From NCBI GenBank assembly GCA_035771165.1, contig JAWNZC010000369.1, positions 248,001 through 312,000 of the forward strand: 64,000 bases of DNA, given 5' to 3'. A program made the position numbers and the translations under genes. Below, one piece after another: positions 41,764 through 53,200 of this stretch. Origin of the DNA: Paragorgia papillata. Lineage: Eukaryota; Cnidaria; Anthozoa; Scleralcyonacea; Coralliidae. The notes under the pieces are model-generated. The model saw only the letters and a program-made list of their open reading frames with translations, did no database searches and was not told the origin of the DNA. Positions within the stretch are counted from its first letter, which is position 1, and each line of letters begins with the position of its first letter.

Positions 41764-44700
41764 TCGTTCGTTCGTTCGTTCGTTCGTTCGTTCGTTCGTT
41801 CGCGGGGAATCAATTAACACAGCACCGTCCTGTAAGACTGGATCTGGTCTACCTCCTTCTCCAGAAAAACAGGCGGGGGTTGGCCCATGAACAGAATGTC
41901 CAACGTAGATATTTGCTTTCACAAACAAACAACTACAAATTAAACGATTCATTTTCCAATATAGCACAATGAAATTGTGTCCAATTATTTTTTAATTATT
42001 TTTTTTAAGGTTATTTTCATGCATGTCAAAAATACGCCGATGTTTCCTTCTTTCTTTAATGTGTATCCTGTTTTTAAAGTTGAAAAATTCAGCTAAAAAG
42101 GCACTGGATACATGAAATACAGTACAGTATACAGTGCAGTACAGCGCAGTGTCGTGCAGTACAGCACAGAACAGCACGGGGTAGTGCCTTTCTGCACTGT
42201 ACTAATGCAGTACAGAAAGGTTCCATGGCTCAAGCCCGCATGAACTTTTAAAAGTGATATTTAAGTAAAACTCTCTCTCTCTCTCTTGTGTTTGCACCAC
42301 GCACATAAACACAGACAATTATTTCCAATTCTTTTAAGGATATAGAATGTAGTAAAAAGCAATATAAAAACCCCATACCTTTCAATATCCTTGATAAGGT
42401 CACTATATGTATCACGTACTTTCCAGCCTTTATCTCCTTTAAACGAAGATACTGATAATTTGCGGAACTTCGACATGGGCTCCTAGCAAAGTACATCATC
42501 GATCGACAAAACATTGTTAACGCTTCAGTCCGCAAATTACATGCTATACAACACAACACAACACAACACAACACAACACAACACAACACAACACAACACA
42601 ACGCAACGCAACGCAACGCAACGCAACGCAACGCAACGCAACGCAACGCAACGCAACGCAACGCAATACAATGCAATACAATATAAAGATTTTATTAGCG
42701 TGGTCAAAATACTTAACATAATATCCTATATATATAAAAAAAACCTATAAATATAAATATTAGATCTAAATTTTAATATATACATAAATGTTCTAAAAGT
42801 TTAATTTGGTGAAATCCAGCTCTGTCAAGGTTTTTTTAAAGGCATTAAAATTACCCAGTTTTCTAATTTTATCTGGAATAGAGTTCCAAAGTTTTGGTGC
42901 AGTGTATCTCCATGATCTTAAATCATATGTGGTGGAGTTAACGTAACCCCTTAAGTTATACTTGCTTTTCCTTAATTTTAGTAGTTCTAATATCGGCTCC
43001 GGTACACTTCCACCTTTCAGTGATCTGAATAAAATAGGATTTTCAGTGATCTGAATAATATAGGATTTTCAGTGATCTGAATAATATAGGATTTTCATAA
43101 ATCTCTGATTCAATAAAGTGTCAAAACCTAATTTTTTTGCTAATATTTCATATGGGCACATGAGGTTTGTTTGTCGTGATACAAACCTATAATAAACCGT
43201 GGTTTATGTTAAAGTGCCAATGACACGAAAATTAAATTTTCTTAATTTGAAAGAATACTTAAACTGACAGAGTAACATCTTTTCCAGTTTTTTGGCTTCC
43301 TTAATTGCTTCGTTGTTGATATATTTCACTTTGTTTGATATATAAATATCACATGGTGTGACGTACATGTACATAATTACTCATCATAGAAAGTTAATAG
43401 AAAGTTATATATCTTGATATTATCAAACCAACCTTATTTCGAAGAAAGCATGTGCGTGTATTCCTCCCACAATATAAAACATGTAGGATTTCAAGTGATT
43501 TCGTTCGATAATAGCAAGATATATAACCTTCTCCGATAAGTCATTATGCACGTGTACGTCACAACATTTGACATTTACATATCGAACAAACTGAAGTATC
43601 TCAAAAACGAAGCAAGGAGACCAAAAACTGTAAATTATGTTACTTTGTATTTTAAGTGTTCTTTCAAATAAAACAAACTTAAAATTAAAATTAAGTCTGT
43701 CTTATTTGAAATAACACAGAAAATGACAAAGTAACAACTGCTTTACAGTTTTTCGTTTCCTGGCTTCGTTGTTGAGATATTTCAGTTTGTTTGATGTACA
43801 AATTAAACATTTTGACGTCACACGTGCATAATGACTTATCGGAAAAGCCTATATAACTGTATCGTTATTATCAAATCAAGTTTAATAATAACCATCTATA
43901 ACCTTCTCCAATAACTCATTGACATGACATGCTATATCATAGGATACCATACCACACCACACCACACCACACCATATAATACCTTCTAAAACTCATTAAT
44001 AATTTATGAGGAAAACACAAAGAAAATCCATGTTTAATGAGGGTCTATATATGTGATATACATTCCTCTTGATTTACATAAACTTAGCTTTGATTTTCTC
44101 GACGTAGACAACGGGTTTTTTAGAAAAATTACTAATGAATTTACCAAATAGATCGTTTTAGAAGTAATTTACAGAATTCGTGTCCGTATTCTGCATTGGG
44201 ATATAGGCACTCGGTCGCCTCGTGTCTGTATACCCTGATACATAACGGCCACTCAATTCTGTAAATAGTACATTTAATACCATATTACACTAGGCTTGGG
44301 CGGTTTACCGGTTTACCGGTTTTTTTCGGTTTTATTATCCAAAACCGGTTTTTCGGTTTGGCTTTTAGAAAAACCGGAAAACCGTCATTAAATAATTATT
44401 TACTATCATCGCCGTAATTTGACCCTTTGACCTTGATTTACGATACTTGACACTCAAACGAACAGAATATTTAGCGGTAAAATTGCGCACTTAACCAATC
44501 CCGCGGTGCGCATTTTACGGTGTCAATTTCATGCCACACATTGACGCTGCACGCAAATAGTCATGGCTGCTATAAACGCCAACGTCGGTTTGCGATCTAA
44601 AAAGGTTTCTGGGGCCTCTACCTCTCTTGTCTGGCAATATTTCGGATTCAAGGAAGACGAAAACGACAACGATCTGCCGACATGCAAGCTTTGCCTAAGG

Positions 44701-47700
44701 AAAGTCCGTGCTGCTGGGGGAAATACGTCCAATTTACGTCGACATATCAAAGATCACCATCCCGTCGAGTCAAGCAAAATTGCCACTGCAGACAGTCAAA
44801 TTATAACGTAAAGTGATATTAAAGTCCTTGACTTCATTCAGTTCAAAACTGAAATCGTGCTGAGGTAAAAGTTCACACAGTTTGCGATTTAGCGTGTACG
44901 ATTCGTATTCTGAGGTCAAAAAAATTGCTGACGCAGCCACAAAGGGCTTCACAAAGCCCACAATTCCTCTTCATTTAGTTTAAGCAAATTTTAAAGAAAA
45001 AAACCGGTTTTACGGTTTTACCGGTTTTGAATCGGACGGTTTCTCGGTTTTTATTTTAAGCAAAACCGCCCAAGCCTATATTACACCAAACCACACCACA
45101 GCATAGCATAGCATAGCTGAGCATACCATACCATACCATACCATACCATACCATACCATACCATACCATACCATACCAAACCATGCCTTACCATACACCA
45201 ATGCAATGCAATGCAATACAATACAATACAGACAGACCGTTAGGCTAAAAAATTCAGCAATTTCATGATTTAATTTCATTGCTAATCCATTTTTCACTTA
45301 CCCTCATTCTAGCCTTAAGTCCTTTTAGCCACATCAGTTTACTAGCAACTGGAGGAAGATGAGGATGCTCAGGCGGATTGTTTAAGTGCTGATCAAAATT
45401 ATCCTTGACACGCAGAAGTTGTTTTGTAAAATCCATTAACATGCCGTCGCAAATATCAAAAAGATTTTCCTAAAACAGAATAAACAAACGTAAGCAGGAC
45501 AACCTAAGGAAAAGAGAGAAACAATTGCATTCAGTCATCATACCCACATTGCCCGACGGCATTCTAATTAAACAAAGCTATTGTTTTCTCAATACGAATG
45601 TATTGAAAAAACAGGTTGTGACAGTACAGTTACCGGCCTAACCTGCGTAGCTGGCGGTATATTAGGGGTTGAGCATTGGGCGCTATAGGCAGGGCCAGTA
45701 TAAAGCTTGGCTTGTCGATTGAACTCAAACATGGCAGGCGGGCACGTAGGCCTGAAGTACGTATGGTTTTTTACGCGGACAGACCAGGTCTGATCCAGGG
45801 AACTCCATTCTCCATATCTGGAACACTATCTCCAGTCATATCACGCTTAAAAAGTGAAGTAGTGATTTTTGTGTATCACGTCTGACAGTCCCCCACGTAG
45901 ACATGCTACAAGTCTCTCTCTCTGAGTTTCTCTCTCTCTCTCTCTGTCAAAAGCGGAAAACGGGAGGAGGGAGAGGAGAAGAGAGAGTGGAGGGGAGGAA
46001 AGAGGGGAGGGGAGGAGAGAAGGGAGGGGGGATAAAAGGGAGTGGAGAAGAAAGTCTATCTCCTATGCTGTATGTTACCTTTTGACCGCTAGGGAACAGT
46101 TTGTATATAAATTGAAAGTGACGTGATATAGCTGACTTTCTGCCCCAGAGTTAGCGTTCCAGGTATGCAAATTATACATACGTTCACTGGTCTGATCTGG
46201 TCAAAAGATCGCGTAGGAGACTGAAACTATACGTATATACTTCAAGCTTATATGCCCGCCATTAAGGTAGCTCGACATAGTAATTTTCAACAAATTCCGT
46301 GCAAGTGCGAGTCGAGAAAAACCTTGCGAGAAATAGAAAAACTCGCGTGACAATTCGTGTGTGCAAGAATGTTTTCCAATCAAGGCCATCAAAATGACGT
46401 GACTATGCAATCTTGCGCCATTACGCGTGCGATGCGCGTGAAATGCTGACGCCATCAAAAATTACAAATTTCTAAAAGAAAACAGTGTATTTCGGTATTT
46501 TATCTGGTGACCTATGCTGAAATTTTGTACGATGTTTTCTATCGCTAAAAGCTTCTTTTATACCAAAAATAAAAAAAATCTATAATGCAAAAAAAAAGAA
46601 GTTATTAAAGAAAACGTTATTTTTGGCTTTTGAAAAATATTGCCATTACAGATTTTTTTTTTTCAATCTTTCTATTGATTGTTTATGCTTAAAGGAAAAG
46701 TCTGCAAGAAAAATAATTGGGGTTCACCGTGCTTATTTTTCAGATACACGAGGTAATAGGCCATTCTGAAGGGAATTTGTTACGTCTGTGTTGCCATAGC
46801 AACTGAATCAATGTTAAAAAAAAATAACGGAATTCAAAATTAGAAATATTAATTTATCTATATAAAATAGTATGTGTCGAATGAAGCTTAAACATGCAAA
46901 ATCTGACAGTGTCAAACTGATATAAATTTAAATTTTAAAAACTGTATCGAGCTACCTTAAGCCTACATGCCCGCCATGTTTGGCTTTAATCTTTGTCGGG
47001 TCAATAACTAGCAGATATCATTCCAGTTATATATAAAGCCCACTGAATCAGACCTATACATGTCCGCCATGTTTGGCTTCAATCTTTGCTCGGTCGATAA
47101 CTAGCAGATAGTCACTCCAGACGTATATAAAGCTCACTGGGCAGGGCAAATGACAACATATTTAGTCAGTTCTTACCGTCAGTGGGTCTTACCTGAACTA
47201 ATTCTCTACCACTTGTTCCCTCAAATACTTCCAACAATCGAAGCTTGGCTGCCGTGTCTGAACACTGCTTGAAACTTTGTCGAAGAACATCGGCAAGACG
47301 GCGTTCCAGATTCTGTAAACAAAAATTAAAGAAGCGTAATTGTGGCAATGTTGAAAAGGATTCTAAGGATCAGATGGCCTGTGCGAGTGAGTAATGAAAG
47401 AATCACCAAAGTGACATACATCAACAGAATCAGGGACGAGATAAGAAGACGGCGTTGGAATTGGATTGGACATATACTTCGTGGAGACAGTTACAGTGAC
47501 TCCATGGTGACGTTAGGGTGGAGAACAGAGGGTAAAAGAGCAGTAGGAATACTTAAAACGACCTGGAGGAGGACAGTGGAAGTAGAGAGACGGCAGGCAG
47601 GATGGAACGGCTGGAGAACTGCGAGAGCGGTAGTCAGAGGCGGGGTGGAGTGGAAACAGAATGTTGAGGCCTTATGCGCCTACTGGCTCGAAGAGCGATG

Positions 47701-49134
47701 CTGATATGGCATGTGCTTTACCGCGTTGCCCCTCGCTGCTGAGGTTCAGAACTCGATTCCAAAACTCGAGACTCGTGTAAGTGGAGTTGCGTGTTACCTC
47801 TTATACTTGTACCAGCTGGTAACGTTTACCATGTACCATGTACCATCAATTCATTTCTGGCATATTTTAGGATAGTATAACATCAGTGTAAAGTTTGACG
47901 AACATATAAACGAACACATATGTTTGACGAACACGTGTACATGCATGTGTTAAGGAATAGTTGAAAATTTTATTCCATACTAGAATATAAATCTCAAATG
48001 TTTAACAAAAACATTGATTCTATTTGAAGCAGATGCAACCCTGCGCAATAAAACAGAATTGTAATCTTTAATGGCAGATGCCGGACCGCGCAGCATCAGC
48101 CATTCTAATTTTATCCAGATTACTCCTCGGTATATAGGCGGGATAAAAACTGCCATATGAATGTACAAAAGTCTTCATTCCACTTACCGGGCAAATCTCA
48201 CTTTCTGGGACCATATGAACAAGAAGCCCTTATTCTTTTAATTCATAGAATTTTACTTGTTTGTTGTTGCTTTTTTTTTTCTCAATAAAACCTGCTTTTT
48301 ATACAGCCGCGTAAGAGTTGGCGGCATGACTGCGCAAAGAGACGATGATCCAATTCCATATATGGCTTTCTATTGCTGGCAATTGTCTATGATTGACTTA
48401 ACTATTTCACATGGTGCACTTCAAAATATTGTATCCCTACATACTACACATAACCGTCCCACGAACAAAACCACGATGCAGTCACGGTTACCTGAACGTT
48501 ACCTCAAAAATATATTTTCCAACTAATATTAACCTTACCCTCATAACAGAACGGAATGCAAAGAACGCCTTCTCAAACTGGTGTGATTCATCTACTTCTA
48601 GCACATCCTAAAAAAAATCCAGAAACGTGTATATTATTTGTTTAACAACGAATATCAATACGCTTACAACAATTTTGCTTTTTTTTTTTGCAGAACGTGG
48701 AATGTCCTGCCAAATGCGTTGAGATTAAATGGAATAACACTCAACAACTTTAAAAATCAACTTATATCTTACTACTCTCGTGCTGGACTGTGCATACGAT
48801 CCAGATAAATCTCGGTCGTGGAGATCAGTTTGTCCCAAGTGCAACTCCGCCTGGAGCTTGCTTGGTGACCTTCGCTGTTGTACTTAACAGCTTTTACTAT
48901 GCGGATTTTCATCGTTCTAATATTAATTTTTCTTTTCATCTTTTTTTTTTGTTTTCCCTCTTAATCTATTTATATACGGGACCGCAGTAACTGGCACACG
49001 CTGTCGCGGCTACCCTTGCCACTTCTCTTAAATTTTAGTTTGTATATGTGCATGTTTGTCTGTCGTTTAATTATGTATATATTTATTTGTGTGTAGGTAT
49101 AAATATTCTTTATACACTGTTGGCAAAAACATAA

Positions 49135-49185
<51 letters not shown>

Positions 49186-50198
49186 ATTTCTCATGCTCCT
49201 TTTTAAAGAACATTATATTAAATATTAATTTAGATATTTTATTAAGTGAACTTACTAAATTATACTGCTTAATGTTTTCGATAGCTTCTTTAAAATGAAC
49301 ATAGATTTCCTCAATCAAGCTATTCAGATTAGTCCCTCCAGCTCCGCCAACGTCGGCCGCTAACTGCAGCATCCTAAAGTGAGTGGTGGTCTGAACTAAC
49401 TCCAGTACATCGTTACATCTTTCCATAAAACTATTCAACGCTCCAAAAACCTGGTGATTTCTAGGAGGCCACGGAGAGTCGGTCCACATGTCGACGGATT
49501 CCGCGCTGTGGAAAGTTGCCGACGGTATTTTGCGAAGTGGACTGGTCCTGTTTCTTTCTCCAAAAATCTTCTTTTGTCTCGATAACTGTAACTGCTCCAA
49601 GCTAAAGTAATTAAAAAAATCGAAATATAGCAAGGTTAGATGTACTGCCGAAACAGAGAACGTAGGAGTCTAACGTTTCGAGCGAAGGCCCTTCGTCAGA
49701 GAGAAACGTAAAAAGTGTGATTAAAAAAATGCCTTGTGCAAATTCAGAAAGCGGTAACAAAACCGACAATAGATATATAAGTGCTCTATTCGTGCATGAA
49801 AGACAGAGTTAAGCCAGTGGCGTACCGAACGTAGGGTGTGAGGGGTGTAACACCCCACCCCCACACACACTTTTCGGGGAAATGGTCGGTAAATTGATAT
49901 TGGTCAGTTAAAACCATAGGTTGGCGTGTGCTATTAGGGCGCTGCCTCTCACGGGTAGTGTGTGCTATTAGGGCGCTGCCTCTCACCAATAGTTAAGCCC
50001 GGGTGACCGTCTAGGAATATCCCCGTTCTCGGGGTGGGGACTCATGTGAGTAGAGTTTAGTTGGTCTCTCCTGTGCTTCGAGGGTTTTTCGCCGGGTTCT
50101 CCGGTTTTCCTCCCTCCGTAAAATCAACACCTATAGGACTTAGCTGTAAATGGAGGACCCCACCAGCTCTGCTGAAAAACGTATCCTCCTTAAATAAA

Positions 50199-50283
<85 letters not shown>

Positions 50284-53200
50284 CGGTCGGTATAAATCGG
50301 TCGGTAAATTTAGGATTTAAAACCTTAAAATATATAAACCCGCCTGGGTTTCGTCGGTAAATTTTGAAACACCCCCCAATCAAAATGTCCTTGGTACGCC
50401 ACTGGTTACAACCTACACAAAGTTTTCAACCTTCCTCCCGGCAAGATATCAAGTTTTCACAAGTTTGCTCATAATAGTGTGAACTTTGACTTTTGCAACA
50501 TCCATACCTTTGTTGTGCAGCTACAGTATAATTAGCCTGAGTGCAGACGCTTGTATATTTCCGGTAGGTGTAATTTCCGCTGGAGAAATACGGATTGGAA
50601 ATCAAGGGTCTGCACGCAGGTTACAGTATAATGACCAACGCACAAAAATAACCCGCGTAGCTGGTGGTTTTAGAGGTTGGGGTCTTGGGGATTACGACGA
50701 CCTCAAACCACTGAAAATATCGTCACTATCACCCATCCCCAATGAATCCTAATCTCCCTAGTAATCCACAAAATTAACCGTTTCGCGCCTGTATCGTTTC
50801 ATTTAGAACCATGCAGCCTTTAGTATTTTACTCTGGCTAACGCCAGACGATTTTACTCCCTTGGCACCTGAGAACACTTCCCTTGACGGTTAATGAACTA
50901 CACTTGATAATGTGCATCAGCACCCTGACTGCATGATCTAGTTATAACCTCCTCACGTTCTATACTTTGGTTTCATGCGCTGTTTTCAACTTTTCACTAA
51001 TTAGTAAAGCTTCTTCGTGGGTAATACCTGTATATCCCCAGATGACGTCCAAAATGACGGCATACGGGGATGAAACTAGCTAGAACTGAAGTCCAAATAG
51101 AATATCCAAGCATGTCCGCCTTTTTTGACTTCACCATCTGATTAAAGCCCTGATCAAACGAGAACGCAAGTCATCGCAACTCGCAAGTTTTAGCTTGTGC
51201 TTGCTTATGTCTCCTTTGACCGCCAGCTTGCGATGACTGGCGGTGACATGCGTTAGCTTGCGACTAATTTCATCTTGTTCAAATTTCATCGCAAGTTTTC
51301 TTCAACTTGCGAGAGCTTGCGAAACGTTTGAACACAAAACACAAGTCGATGCAAGTCTTTCGTGCTCCGTCGCCATAGAAACTACCATGAGAACTAGCGA
51401 AGAGGCATGGGAACTAGCGGAAGTGCAGAACTTGCGACGTCTTGTGCCGACATTTGACTGATGGCATCGCAAGTCATCGTAAGCTAACTTGCGATAACTT
51501 GCGTTCTAGTTTGATTAGGGCTTTACAGTCATCCTTCCATGCAGTGTATACTAGAGTTCAGTTCATGGAAAACGATGAAAACCAAATCAATCATTAACCC
51601 CTTGGTGACTGGGAGCTCTCCCCTTGAGCTCTCTCCTCCTGGCGTTAGTCAGAGTAAAATACTAAAGTCTGCATCAGTCCCAGGAGACCGATTCAGTCAG
51701 GAAGAAGTTGAAGAGCGTATAAGTGGAGCTACATATCCATGCACAATATAATAAATACCTTGACCCAGTGACGTCGGTTAGTTTCGTATGGTTGTAGTCG
51801 TCGGCTTTGTCTTTTTTATCCAAATAACATCCACGAAAAGACGCACACACCCTTAAAGCATCTTTCAAGCTTTGAAATGACTATACATGCATAAAAGAAG
51901 AAAAGAAAACAGAGACTTCAACAAACGCGACGCAATTATAGCTGAGATGGGTGATGAAGACAAGTCACCGTTAGACATTTAAGCCCTAATCAAACGAGAA
52001 CGCAAGTCATCGCAAGTTGGGAGTCACGAATTTCTGTGGCGGTCGTTCGAATACCCAAATTAACAAAATAAAGGTTTCATGTAATATTTAAAACACGAGC
52101 AGGAGTGTTTTATCAGATTTAAAACCACGAGGGCGCAGCCCAAGTGTTTTAGATGTGATAAAACACGTGATGCGAGTGTTTTGAATGGCTTCAAAAACGA
52201 TTCGTTATTGGATGTTATGTTCATTAGTACTCTTTATATAAAATTGTATGTTCATTAGTATTCTTTATATAAAATTGTATGTTCATTAGTATTCTTTATA
52301 TAAAATTGTATGTCCATTAGTATTCTTTATATAAAATTGTATGTTCATTATTTCAGACGTCAAGAAGTTTTATCAGGTATAAAACCACGGACATGGTACT
52401 GGTTTCCTTTGTGTTTTCACATGAATTATTAATGAGTTTTTGAAGAGTGTTTTAAACAAGTTTTAACTTTGTCACGTACATGTATTTTCGGGAAATTATT
52501 CAGAGCGGCTGGCTGAGATAGCGTGACTGCCAACTTGCGATGACTTGCGTTCTCGTTTGATTAGGGCTTTACATTTAAAGAGAACGTCTATCAAACGCTG
52601 TATCACGCACGTCACGCACAACCATACATGTATTTTCTCCAGACCACTAAACGGGGACGCATGCAGGGGCATCACCTAGCTTCCCTCCCCCTAAACAAAA
52701 TTCTGAATAATCATCCAGTACATATTTCAGTTTAGTAGCTTTTTCACCAAAATCCTGTGGAAAACCCTGCCAACTTTTCAATTTATCGTAAAATAGAGTA
52801 CCGTTACAGTATGAGGGTGGTGTACTAGCGAGGGTTTTAGAGAAACTTTGCCTACGGCTCTGGTTTACAAAACCTTTCAACTTCATAACTTTGTCTAATT
52901 TTAAAGACTCGTGAAATAGTAACAGAAGACCTCAACCTCGTTCCCAGGGCCTTTTTGAAATTAGGAGGGAGGGAAAAGGCCCAGAGCATCGCCTGGCGGA
53001 CTCTGCATTTTCATTGGTTGATTGCTTTTCTTAAACTTTCCTCAGGAAACGTATTTATGCGTAGTTTTGTGCCTGTTATAATCAAATAGCTTCAACGGAA
53101 CCGCCAACGGGACCAATGAGACCGCCATTACAATGAACTTCTACCATACTAAATTAAATTGCTAATTTGTTACACCAGTCGATGCCAGGGCTTTTTCCCG

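Noticed and set aside
42248..42750. Cys/Val/Ala/Leu-rich frames over the CAACA/CAACG array
   Set aside because: Microsatellite translation; the part at 42379-42482 is real only in the dynein frame.
44563..44811. A host zinc-finger gene on the plus strand
   Set aside because: It lies wholly inside a TIR element with an 8-bp TSD, so it is a hAT transposase remnant.
47342..47704. A host gene of 120 residues between exons 8 and 9
   Set aside because: The sequence is the C-terminus of a LINE reverse transcriptase and is 5'-truncated.
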